Assembly (NCBI GenBank): GCA_958354105.1 | Contig: CATWVA010000013.1 | Location: 1 to 52,639, forward strand | Direction of reading: 5' to 3' | Source: an uncultured Collinsella sp. | GTDB lineage: Bacteria; Actinomycetota; Coriobacteriia; Coriobacteriales; Coriobacteriaceae | DNA: 52,639 nt | Shown here: positions 1 to 6,571 of the stretch, piece by piece | Position numbering within the stretch: the first letter of the stretch is position 1 | Layout of the letters: every line of letters starts with the position of its first letter | Made by a program: the position numbers and the translations under genes | The notes under the pieces: model-generated | Told to the model about the DNA's origin: nothing | The model's input: the letters and a program-made list of their open reading frames with translations, nothing else | The model's database searches: none

Positions 1-2
1 CC

Positions 3-74
3 GATGCCGCAGCCGACGTGCTCGGCCAGACCACGTCCCAGGGCATGGTCGACGCCATCCGCCGCCACTTCTAA
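3..74 (+). CDS. C-terminal end of an unidentified protein (truncated by window start)
   Basis: An open frame enters from the left edge and ends at the TAA at 72-74. The last 23 residues read as an ordinary soluble C-terminus ending in AIRRHF. The codons are G/C-ending like those of the genes downstream, so this is probably a real gene end. There is too little sequence to name a family. It lies on the same strand as the foldase gene at 210, separated by about 135 bp that include a palindromic repeat, so the two are probably not tightly coupled. Confidence 0.55.
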   Translation, partial: DAAADVLGQTTSQGMVDAIRRHF

Positions 75-86
75 GGTGCCGGCTGC

Positions 87-146
87 CAGAGCTGTCCCCT
101 TTGCACCAAAATGGTGCAGATTAACCTGTCCCCAATGCACCAAGCG
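87..146. repeat. Palindromic intergenic element with CTGTCCCC motifs
   Basis: Two copies of CTGTCCCC (92-99 and 128-135) flank a perfect small hairpin, TGCACCA / TGGTGCA, at 102-118. A third TGCACCA follows at 138. Similar GGGGACAG-bearing palindromes occur elsewhere in this window (2116-2180, 6117-6158, 6450-6492, 8997-9172, and a diverged one at 27953-27983). This looks like a dispersed REP-like family. Confidence 0.6.
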
Positions 147-209
147 TGCCGCGGGGGCTGCGTTGTGACACAATGGCGTTTGTTCGATTCGTTATGCGAA
201 AGGCCAACT

Positions 210-1430
210 ATGGCAAATAAGAAAAAGAACCCCGCACCCGAGCCGACGCCCGAGCAGCAGGCTCGCGCCGCCTCCAGCTCTCGCAAGAAGCAGCGCAAGA
301 CCCGCGTGTCCAAGACCGTCAAGATCGTTCTGGTGGTCATCGGCGTGCTGGCAATGCTGCTTTCCGTCTCGGCCATGGCGTGCTCCGGCCTGATGTCGCA
401 GGCAGAGGATACCTCGGGCTACAAGCTTACCGGCGGTGTAGCTGCCACTATCAACGGCACCAACCTCACCGAGGACACCGTGACCAAGCAGATCATGAGC
501 ATGCGCACGTCCTACGGCTACACCAATGACAAGGACTGGGCGCAGTACCTGGTCGACAACGACCTCACGCCCAAGAAGTACCGCAAGCAACTCATCGACT
601 CCTACACGCAGCAGATTCTGCTTCAACAGGCACAGAAGGAGAACGGCGTGACGGTGTCGGACGAGGAGGTCGAGAAGGCTTGGAAGGACGCATGCAAGAG
701 CGCGGGCGGTGCCAAGGCCTTTAAGAAGACCCTCAAGACCTACGGCTATACCGAGGATACCTACAAGGATTCGCTCAAGGAGAGTCTGGCGCAGCAGAAA
801 CTCAAGGATGCCGTCGCGCCCACGAGCAAGCCCAAGGACAGCGAGATCGTCGATTACATCAACGAAAACCTGTCCAGCTACAACGACGCCCGCCGCTCGT
901 CGAACATCCTGATCAAGGTTGATTCCGACGCTTCCGACGAGAACAAGGCTGCCGCCAAGGCCAAGGCGCAGGAGTGCCTGGACAAGATCAACTCCGGTGA
1001 GCTGAGCTTTGAGGACGCCGTTGAGCAGTACTCCGAGGACACCGGTTCCAAGGAGAAGAAGGGCGATGTGGGCTGGGATAAGCTCACCACCTTTGTCGAC
1101 AGCTACCAGACGGCGCTCGAGGGGCTCAACAAGGGCGACGTGAGCGAAGTCATCGAGTCGACCTATGGCTACCACATCATCAAGTGCACCGACTACTTCC
1201 ATGTCGATAATCAGGTTGATGACATCAACCAGGTGCCCAAGGCCATCAAAAAGTACGTCTCCAACGTGGTGAAGACGCAAGCGGCCAGCACTGCGTACAG
1301 CGAGTGGCTGGAGCAGTACAAGAAGGATGCCGACATCACCGTCAACCCCATGCCCAAGGACGTACCCTATAACGTGAGTCTGAAGGGCGTTACCAAGAGT
1401 TCGACCGACGATTCGTCGACGACTGAGTAA
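210..1430 (+). CDS. Parvulin-type peptidyl-prolyl isomerase (PrsA/SurA-like foldase)
   Basis: Predicted extracytoplasmic foldase of 406 residues that would isomerise X-Pro bonds in exported proteins. The N-terminus is Lys/Arg-rich and cytoplasmic. A single hydrophobic stretch at about residues 33-55 (VLVVIGVLAMLLSVSAMAC) could be an uncleaved anchor or a poor lipobox (AMAC is not a consensus lipobox). A helical SurA_N-like region follows, then a rotamase domain at about residues 230-345 with RRSSNILIK, a Gly/Asp-rich GDVGW segment and the terminal GYHIIKC strand typical of parvulins. The start at 210 is preferred over the in-frame upstream ATG at 111 because AAAGG lies about 7 nt before it and the upstream part overlaps a palindromic repeat. 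The tail is Ser/Thr/Asp-rich. The family is confident; the membrane topology is inferred. Confidence 0.88.
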   Translation: MANKKKNPAPEPTPEQQARAASSSRKKQRKTRVSKTVKIVLVVIGVLAMLLSVSAMACSGLMSQAEDTSGYKLTGGVAATINGTNLTEDTVTKQIMSMRTSYGYTNDKDWAQYLVDNDLTPKKYRKQLIDSYTQQILLQQAQKENGVTVSDEEVEKAWKDACKSAGGAKAFKKTLKTYGYTEDTYKDSLKESLAQQKLKDAVAPTSKPKDSEIVDYINENLSSYNDARRSSNILIKVDSDASDENKAAAKAKAQECLDKINSGELSFEDAVEQYSEDTGSKEKKGDVGWDKLTTFVDSYQTALEGLNKGDVSEVIESTYGYHIIKCTDYFHVDNQVDDINQVPKAIKKYVSNVVKTQAASTAYSEWLEQYKKDADITVNPMPKDVPYNVSLKGVTKSSTDDSSTTE

Positions 1431-1484
1431 TCATGGGGCGGTGCTCGCGCGAGTGCCGCCCACGCTATTAGAGAGGATTTGCAG

Positions 1485-1928
1485 ATGACCAACGAAGAGC
1501 TGCAGAAGGAAATGATCGCGGCCATGAAGGCCAAGGACAAGGTTCGCCTGTCCATCATTCGCCAGGTCAAGGCCGAGGTGAAGAATATCGAGGTCAACGA
1601 GCGCCGCGATGTGACCGAGGAAGACGTCAACAGCATGATCAAGCGTCTGATCAAGCAGACGAGCGAGACGCTGGAGATGTCCATCAAGGCCGGCACCGAC
1701 CAGGAGCGTACCGACAACCTGACCGAGCAGGTCAAGATTCTGGAGAGCTTGCTGCCCGCGCAGGTTTCGGGTGAGGAGCTCGAGGCCCTGATCGAGCAGG
1801 TTATCGCCGAGCTGGGCGCTACGTCCAAGAAGCAGATGGGCCAGGTTATGGGTGCACTCGGCAAGGCCACCGGCGGCAACTTCGATAAGCCGGCCGCGGC
1901 AAAGATCGTTGGAGCCAAACTCGCGTAA
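1485..1928 (+). CDS. yqeY: GatB/YqeY-domain protein
   Basis: A 147-residue protein matching the stand-alone YqeY family, which resembles the C-terminal tRNA-binding part of the GatB amidotransferase subunit. Its physiological role is not firmly established. Recognisable features are the N-terminal MTNEELQKEMIAAMKAKDK, the RLIKQTSETLE helix, the LLPAQVSGEELEALI segment and a C-terminal GKATGGNFDKPAAAKIV tail. The ATG at 1485 has GAGAGGA 7 nt upstream; an earlier in-frame TTG at 1479 lacks a usable ribosome-binding site. It follows the foldase gene after about 54 bp and could be co-transcribed. A 12-bp hairpin follows directly. Confidence 0.88.
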   Translation: MTNEELQKEMIAAMKAKDKVRLSIIRQVKAEVKNIEVNERRDVTEEDVNSMIKRLIKQTSETLEMSIKAGTDQERTDNLTEQVKILESLLPAQVSGEELEALIEQVIAELGATSKKQMGQVMGALGKATGGNFDKPAAAKIVGAKLA

Positions 1929-1931
1929 TTT

Positions 1932-1959
1932 GTTACGCGGTTTTACCAAACCGCGTAAC
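1932..1959 (+). terminator. Perfect 12-bp hairpin after yqeY
   Basis: GTTACGCGGTTT and its exact reverse complement AAACCGCGTAAC are separated by the 4-nt loop TACC, immediately after the yqeY stop. There is no T-tract, so the terminator role is an inference from position. Confidence 0.5.
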
Positions 1960-2007
1960 GGCTCGACGCTGCAAACCCGTACACACGGCAATCTGACGTT
2001 CAATTTC

Positions 2008-2040
2008 AAGGGCGCGACCATAAGGTCTGCGCCCTTTCAT
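2008..2040 (+). terminator. Hairpin nested inside a longer inverted repeat
   Basis: AAGGGCGC plus GACC pairs with GGTC plus GCGCCCTT around an ATAA loop, with one bulged T at 2028, followed by the weakly T-rich TCATTTCA. It sits inside a second inverted repeat, AAACCCGTACAC (1973-1984) with GTGTACGGGTTT (2060-2071). A bidirectional terminator or a nested palindromic element fits equally well. Confidence 0.5.
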
Positions 2041-2115
2041 TTCACGTCACCTTGCTCGCGTGTACGGGTTTTCGCTGACTTATGCTCAACAAGGGCGGTT
2101 GTATTATTTTCGGTG

Positions 2116-2180
2116 CTCATTGGGGACAGACTTAAATGAGTACCCACGGGGGGTACTCATTTAAGTCTGTGCCCAATGAG
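2116..2180. repeat. Near-perfect 30-bp-arm palindrome (GGGGACAG family)
   Basis: Left arm 2116-2145 and right arm 2151-2180 match at 29 of 30 positions around the 5-nt centre ACGGG. The arms contain GGGGACAGACTTAAATGAG. The element carries the GGGGACAG signature found in several other intergenic palindromes of this window. Confidence 0.75.
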
Positions 2181-2223
2181 TGGGCGGAAGGTTGCGGGTT
2201 CTTTACGGGGATGTAGCGTGGGC

Positions 2224-2251
2224 TGCGGAAACGTGGTTCTTTCCGTACAAT
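2224..2251 (+). promoter_or_regulatory. Possible sigma-70 promoter of the amino-acid importer operon
   Basis: TACAAT at 2246-2251 is a good -10 match and lies 36 bp before the ATPase start. The -35 candidate TGCGGA at 2224-2229 (16-bp spacer) is weak. Confidence 0.35.
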
Positions 2252-2286
2252 AGTTCAACTCGTGTAAACGCAGGGAAGGGACATTC

Positions 2287-3018
2287 ATGGCAGACATGAT
2301 CGAGATCAAGCATCTCAACAAGTACTTTGGCGACCTGCATGTGCTCAAAGATATCAACCTCACCGTCAAGCGCGGCGAGAAGCTCGTAATGATCGGGCCT
2401 TCTGGTTCGGGTAAGTCGACGCTCATCCGTTGCGTCGATTATCTGGAGGAGCCTACGTCGGGCGAGGTCGTCATCGACGGTACGCCGCTCACCAAAAAGA
2501 ATCACCTGGAGATGGCTCGCAAGTACAGCTCCATGGTGTTTCAGCAGTTCAACCTGTATCCCAACATGACGGTGCTCGGCAATCTGACGCTCGCGCCCAT
2601 CAAGCTGCAAAAGAAGAGCAAGGAGGAGGCGACCGAGATCGCCATCGCCGCACTCAAGCGCGTCGGCATGGCGCATAAGGCCGGCGAGTATCCGCAGAAT
2701 CTCTCGGGTGGTCAGCAGCAGCGCATCGCCATCGCCCGTGCCCTGTGTACCAAGCAGCCCATCATCCTGTTTGACGAGCCGACCTCGGCGCTCGACCCCG
2801 AGATGGTCCAGGAGGTTCTGGACGTTATGATTGAGCTTGCGCAGGAGGACATCACCATGATCTGCGTGACGCATGAGATGGGCTTTGCGCGCCAGGTGGC
2901 CGACCGCGTCATCTTTATGGAGGACGGCCGCATCCTGGAGGAGGGCACGCCCGAGCACTTCTTCGATAACCCCGAGAACCCGCGCTGCCGCGAGTTCCTG
3001 TCCAAGATTCTGCACTAG
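2287..3018 (+). CDS. Polar amino-acid ABC importer, ATP-binding subunit
   Basis: A 243-residue GlnQ/HisP-type ATPase that would drive uptake through the two permeases encoded just downstream. All ABC motifs are visible: Walker A GPSGSGKST at about residues 38-46, the Q-loop in MVFQQFNLYPNMT, signature LSGGQQQR, Walker B ILFDEPTSALD and the switch histidine in CVTHEMGFARQVADR. The length and the PNMTVLGN segment match the polar amino-acid subfamily. The start has GAAGGG about 7 nt upstream. It is the first gene of a four-gene cassette (ATPase, binding protein, permease, permease) with short gaps. The exact substrate (glutamine, glutamate, cystine or histidine class) cannot be read from the sequence. 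Confidence 0.93.
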   Translation: MADMIEIKHLNKYFGDLHVLKDINLTVKRGEKLVMIGPSGSGKSTLIRCVDYLEEPTSGEVVIDGTPLTKKNHLEMARKYSSMVFQQFNLYPNMTVLGNLTLAPIKLQKKSKEEATEIAIAALKRVGMAHKAGEYPQNLSGGQQQRIAIARALCTKQPIILFDEPTSALDPEMVQEVLDVMIELAQEDITMICVTHEMGFARQVADRVIFMEDGRILEEGTPEHFFDNPENPRCREFLSKILH

Positions 3019-3026
3019 GCGCGGTG

Positions 3027-3902
3027 ATGGACATGACGGATATGACGAGGGCGGCCGTGTCGCGCCGTCACTTTTTGCAGCTGGCGGGCGCCGGCATGCT
3101 CGCGCTGACGGGGACCGCGCTCACCGGTTGCGGCAACTCCACCAGCGGCGAGGGTTCCGACAAGGGATCCAAGCTTGCGGCCATCAAGTCGCGCGGCCAT
3201 CTGAATGCCGGTGTCAAGAAAGATGTTCCCGGCTACGGCTATTACGACACCGCCAAAGGCCGCTTTGAGGGCATGGAAGTCGATTTGTGCTACCAGATCG
3301 CCGCCGCTGTCTTTGGCGTGAGCTACAAGGAAGCCCGTGCCCAGGAGCTTGTCGAGTTTACCGACGTAACGCCCAAGACACGCGGCCCGCTGATCGATAA
3401 CGGCCAACTCGACGTGGTCGCGGCGACCTACACCATCACCGACGAGCGCAAGAAGAGCTGGGATTTCTCGACGCCGTACCGCACCGACTACGTGGGACTC
3501 ATGGTCAAGAAGCGTTCGGGCTTTACCTCGATTGAGGACCTGGACGGCAAGGTCATCGGCGTGAGCCAGGGTGCCACCACGCAGGGCCTGATCGAGCAGA
3601 TGATCAAGGACAACGGCTTTAGCTGTAAGCCCGAGTTTAGGGCTTTTAGTGGCTATCCCATCATCAAGAGTTCGCTCGACGCCGGCAATATCGACGTCTT
3701 TGCCATGGACCGCTCCACGCTGGCCGGTTACATGAACGAGACCGTTGAGCTGTTGCAGCCCGAGGTCAAGTTTGGCGAGCAGGGCTACGGCGTGGCGACC
3801 AAGAAGGGCTGCGACCTTTCGGCCGTGGTCGATCAGGTGATTTGCGATCGTCTGGCCGACGGCTGGCTCGACCAAGAGGTCAAGACCTGGGGTCTTGTAT
3901 AG
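3027..3902 (+). CDS. Polar amino-acid ABC importer, substrate-binding Tat lipoprotein
   Basis: A 291-residue family-3 solute-binding protein (HisJ/GlnH-like). The N-terminus carries a twin-arginine motif, SRRHFLQLAG, followed by a hydrophobic stretch and a lipobox, LTGC, so the protein is predicted to be exported folded by Tat and lipid-anchored. The mature part begins with a Ser/Gly linker. Family landmarks are GRFEGMEVDLCYQIAAAVFG, the DVVAATYTITDERKKSWDFS stretch (canonical form: D.i.a..tiT.eR....dFs.PY) and DAGNIDVFAMD. Start choice among 3024 (GTG), 3027, 3033 and 3042 is uncertain because no strong ribosome-binding site is visible; the Tat motif is kept in every case. It begins 8 nt after the ATPase stop. 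Confidence 0.9.
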   Translation: MDMTDMTRAAVSRRHFLQLAGAGMLALTGTALTGCGNSTSGEGSDKGSKLAAIKSRGHLNAGVKKDVPGYGYYDTAKGRFEGMEVDLCYQIAAAVFGVSYKEARAQELVEFTDVTPKTRGPLIDNGQLDVVAATYTITDERKKSWDFSTPYRTDYVGLMVKKRSGFTSIEDLDGKVIGVSQGATTQGLIEQMIKDNGFSCKPEFRAFSGYPIIKSSLDAGNIDVFAMDRSTLAGYMNETVELLQPEVKFGEQGYGVATKKGCDLSAVVDQVICDRLADGWLDQEVKTWGLV

Positions 3903-3927
3903 GCGCATCGTCCAAGGAAGGAATCAA

Positions 3928-4674
3928 ATGCTCGAAGGATTATTTGACGCCGACCGTTGGTCGACGACATTTCAAAACATGGGGCCCTTCTGGGAGGGCT
4001 TTGGCGTGACGCTACAGGTGGTCGTTGCCGGTCTGCTGCTGTCGCTGGTGCTGGGCACGCTGCTGGGTGTGTTCTCTACCACCCGTTCGCGCGTGCTGCG
4101 CGCCATAAGCCGCGTGTACGTGGAGTTTTACCAGAACACCCCGTTGCCCGTGCAGGTGCTCTTTATGTACATGGCTGGTCCGCAGTTTTTGCAGGCCATA
4201 ACCGGTGCCGACCAGCCGGTGCGCATCGCGCCGTTCGTGCTGGGCTTCTTGGGCGTGGGCCTGTATCACGCGGCCTACATCTCGGAGGTTATCCGCGCCG
4301 GTATCGAGGCGGTTCCGCGCGGTCAGATGGAGGCGGCGCAGAGCCAGGGCTTCACCCGTGCGCAGGCGTACTGGTACATCGTGCTGCCCCAGACATTCAA
4401 GATCATTCTGCCGCCGCTGTGTAACCAGGCACTCAACCTAGTCAAGAACACGTCGGTGCTGGCGCTTGTGGCCGGCGGCGACCTTATGTACCGTTCAGAC
4501 AACTTTGTGAGCCTGTACGGTTACCTGCAGGGATACATCGTCTGCTGCCTTATGTACTTCATCATCTGCTTTCCGCTCGCCATGCTGGTGCAGTGGCTCG
4601 AGCGCCGCTCCAAGGAGCGTCCGCGCGGCGTGAGCCTCGCCGAGCTGGGGCTCGACAACGTAGAGGAGGCCTAG
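3928..4674 (+). CDS. Polar amino-acid ABC importer, permease 1
   Basis: A 248-residue inner-membrane permease of the HisM/GlnP class. It has about five membrane segments and the EAA loop EAAQSQGFTRAQAYWYIVLP, which contacts the ATPase. The family hallmark NTPLPVQVLFMY follows the second helix. The ATG at 3928 is preceded by AAGGAAGGAA. It lies 25 bp after the binding-protein gene and 3 bp before permease 2, so the two permeases are probably translated together and form a heterodimer. Confidence 0.92.
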   Translation: MLEGLFDADRWSTTFQNMGPFWEGFGVTLQVVVAGLLLSLVLGTLLGVFSTTRSRVLRAISRVYVEFYQNTPLPVQVLFMYMAGPQFLQAITGADQPVRIAPFVLGFLGVGLYHAAYISEVIRAGIEAVPRGQMEAAQSQGFTRAQAYWYIVLPQTFKIILPPLCNQALNLVKNTSVLALVAGGDLMYRSDNFVSLYGYLQGYIVCCLMYFIICFPLAMLVQWLERRSKERPRGVSLAELGLDNVEEA

Positions 4675-4677
4675 CGC

Positions 4678-5316
4678 ATGGAAATCTTCAACGCGACCAA
4701 CCTGCTCTACATTTGGGGCGGCTTTGTTAAGACGATCGAGATCTCGGCGCTGTCGATTTTTTTCTCGCTCATCTTTGGCACGGTGCTGGCGCTCGTTAAA
4801 AGCTATGCGCCCCGCCCGTTTCGTATTTTGGTGAGTGCCTACATCGAGCTGTTCCGTTGCACGCCGAACCTGCTGTGGATCCTGTTTATCTACTTTACGG
4901 TGCAGGGTTTGGACATTGTGATTTCGACCATCGCCTTTACGCTGTTTACCAGCGCTGTTATGGCCGAGATTGTGCGCGGCGGCCTCAACTCGATTCCGCG
5001 CGGCCAGTTTGAGGCAGCGCAGAGCCAGGGCTTTGGCTTCTTTGCCACCATGCGCTACATCATTCTGCCGCAGACATTTAAGACGATCATTCCGGCGCTG
5101 TTTAGCCAGTGCACGACCGTCATCAAGGACAGCTCGTATCTTTCGGGCATTAACGTGGCCGAGCTCATGTACACGGCAAACGTCGTGATGGCCCACGCGA
5201 TCGACCTGTCGCAGGTGCTTATGCTCTACGGCCTGGTGTTTGCGATGTACTTCGTGCTCAACTTTGGTATCTCGCTGCTGGTGAGGGCATATCAACGCCG
5301 CATCGTGGCCGCATAG
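4678..5316 (+). CDS. Polar amino-acid ABC importer, permease 2
   Basis: A 212-residue partner permease of the same class, with the EAA loop EAAQSQGFGFFATMRYIILP and the RCTPNLLWILFIYF segment equivalent to the NTPLPVQ motif of permease 1. It is shorter than permease 1 because it lacks the extended N- and C-terminal tails. It starts 3 nt after the permease 1 stop. The operon appears to end here: a long imperfect hairpin begins 2 nt after the stop codon. Confidence 0.92.
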   Translation: MEIFNATNLLYIWGGFVKTIEISALSIFFSLIFGTVLALVKSYAPRPFRILVSAYIELFRCTPNLLWILFIYFTVQGLDIVISTIAFTLFTSAVMAEIVRGGLNSIPRGQFEAAQSQGFGFFATMRYIILPQTFKTIIPALFSQCTTVIKDSSYLSGINVAELMYTANVVMAHAIDLSQVLMLYGLVFAMYFVLNFGISLLVRAYQRRIVAA

Positions 5317-5317
5317 T

Positions 5318-5421
5318 CCTGCTTCCCCAAGCACGGCACCTTGCCCCTCAATCGTCGCTTGCGTACATTTAGTACGCGGCGCTCCTCTTTCGGGGCAATC
5401 TGCCGCACTTGGGAAACCAGG
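5318..5421. repeat. 104-bp nested imperfect palindrome after the importer operon
   Basis: Successive arms pair outward to inward: CCTG/CAGG, TTCCCCAAG/CTTGGGAA, GGCA/TGCC and TTGCCCC/GGGGCAA. The centre carries its own hairpin, GCGTAC / GTACGC, at 5361-5376. The structure begins 2 nt after the permease stop and has no T-tract. It may be a REP-like element, an mRNA 3'-end stabiliser or a structured RNA. Confidence 0.65.
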
Positions 5422-5486
5422 ACGGTCGTAAGTGACAAAATGGGAATCAGGAATTGCCTTTTCTCATTTGTTAGAAAGGAATCGCG

Positions 5487-6110
5487 ATGAGCGATCTGGA
5501 GAACAAGAAGAATCCTGTGGTCATTACCATCGCGCGCGACTTTGGCGCCGAGGGCCACGAGATTGGCCGCATGCTTGCCGACGAGTTGGGGATTCCGCTG
5601 TACGATAACGAGCTGCTGGTACGTGCGTCGCTGCGCGCGGGCGAGTCGCTCGACAAGATGGCCGCCTACGACGAGCGTCTGGCCGTGGAGAACATGGCGT
5701 TCCTGCCCGACCGCTACGACGCGCGTTCGTACTCGGACAAGTTGTTCCAGAAGATGAGCCAGGTGATTTTGGACCTGGGCGAGACCGAGAGCTGCATTAT
5801 CGAAGGCCGCCTGTCCGATTACCTGTTGCGTAACAACCCCAACCACATTGCCGTGTTGGTGACCGCACCCTTTGAGGACCGTGTCGAGATCGTGCGCAAG
5901 AAGCGTGGCCTCAACAAAAAGAAGGGCGCCAAGCTGGTCAAGCAGCAGCAGAAGGCGCGAGAGGCATTTTACAAGCGCTACAGTGCCGGCAAGTGGAAAA
6001 TGACGAGCGGTAAAGACATCGTCGTCAACCGCGCCAAGCTGGGTCGCGAAGGCTGCAAGGACGTCATCGCCGCGGCCTACCGCTACAAGGTGGCCCAACT
6101 CGAAGGCTAA
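5487..6110 (+). CDS. Cytidylate-kinase-like family protein
   Basis: A 207-residue protein of the cytidylate-kinase-like family. The N-terminus has a P-loop-like segment, ITIARDFGAEGHEIGRMLA, in place of a canonical GxxGxGKS, followed by ELGIPLYDNELL, as in that family (canonical form: ISR..GSGG..IA..LA..L....YD). The middle has the ESCIIEGRLSDYLL strand and the RVEIVRKKRGL lid-like region. The real substrate of these proteins is mostly unproven, so a nucleotide kinase role is only family-level inference. The start has AGAAAGGA upstream. It is monocistronic, with a T-tract terminator at 6117. Confidence 0.8.
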   Translation: MSDLENKKNPVVITIARDFGAEGHEIGRMLADELGIPLYDNELLVRASLRAGESLDKMAAYDERLAVENMAFLPDRYDARSYSDKLFQKMSQVILDLGETESCIIEGRLSDYLLRNNPNHIAVLVTAPFEDRVEIVRKKRGLNKKKGAKLVKQQQKAREAFYKRYSAGKWKMTSGKDIVVNRAKLGREGCKDVIAAAYRYKVAQLEG

Positions 6111-6116
6111 CCGACC

Positions 6117-6160
6117 AAAACCACCGCAAAGGGGACAGGCACCTTTGTGGTGGTTTTTGT
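6117..6160 (+). terminator. Terminator of the cytidylate-kinase-like gene, built from a GGGGACAG repeat
   Basis: AAAACCACC and CAAAGG pair with CCTTTG and GGTGGTTTT around the loop containing GGGACAGG, followed by TTTGTTTT. The hairpin lies 6 bp after the stop codon. A similar sequence in inverse orientation lies at 6450-6492. Confidence 0.75.
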
Positions 6161-6213
6161 TTTAGGCGGAGGGGAAGGCCTTGGCGGCAGTGCCTATCCT
6201 CGCCTTTTGCATA

Positions 6214-6431
6214 GTCTCGATCTGTAACACCAAGCCAGCGAAAATGGCTCTAACTGTTACAGATTTAGATGAATCGTTCGGCCGTCAGCCCAACGTCTTG
6301 ATCTGTAACATCAGGCGGCATATTTGGTCTCTAACTGTTACAGATTGAGATGCAGCGTGGGCGGCCGGCACAATATCTCGATCTGTAACAACTGCAAGGC
6401 TCAACGGACTCCAGCTGTTACAGATTGAGAC
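6214..6431. repeat. Array 1: three 80-bp palindromic units
   Basis: Three units, each made of a 16-bp arm GTCTCGATCTGTAACA (or a close variant), exactly 25 variable bases, and the inverse arm TGTTACAGATTGAGAT. Left arms lie at 6214-6229, 6295-6310 and 6375-6390; right arms at 6255-6270, 6336-6351 and 6416-6431. The linkers between units are 24 and 23 bp, so the period is 81 and 80 bp. The same unit forms array 2 at 25204-25663. Confidence 0.9.
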
Positions 6432-6449
6432 AAAACGACCAGGCAAGCC

Positions 6450-6492
6450 CCAAGCCACCACAAAGGTGCCTGTCCCCATCGTGGTGGTTTGG
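6450..6492. repeat. Inverse copy of the GGGGACAG hairpin bordering array 1
   Basis: CCAAGCCACCAC pairs with GTGGTGGTTTGG, and the interior holds AAAGGTGCCTGTCCCC. This is the reverse complement of the interior of the element at 6117-6158, so array 1 is bracketed by two inverted copies. Confidence 0.65.
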
Positions 6493-6506
6493 ACGGCCGG
6501 CATAGA

Positions 6507-6543
6507 AAAGGTCCCCGCCGGGCGTGTGCTCGACGGGGACTTT
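6507..6543 (-). terminator. Terminator of the nfn operon
   Basis: On the minus strand AAAGTCCCCG pairs with CGGGGACCTTTT, with a GC-rich inner stem and a short T-run. It lies 29 bp past the NfnB stop codon. Confidence 0.7.
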
Positions 6544-6571
6544 GCCGTTTGGTGGCTAGCGCTGCAGGTGA

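Noticed and set aside
192..1280. Long antisense open frames under many genes (for example 192-1280, 20004-21995, 25496-27817, 44528-46426 on the minus strand)
   Set aside because: They mirror strongly GC-biased sense genes, translate to Ala/Leu/Val/Arg/His-rich text without family motifs, and have no ribosome-binding sites.
1929..2286. T-box or amino-acid riboswitch before the importer operon
   Set aside because: The hairpins there are symmetrical palindromes, no T-box sequence is visible, and a GGGGACAG-family repeat explains the largest of them.
2203..3015. Minus-strand frame opposite the importer ATPase
   Set aside because: The plus strand encodes a complete ABC ATPase with all motifs; the antisense frame is His/Leu/Arg-rich shadow.
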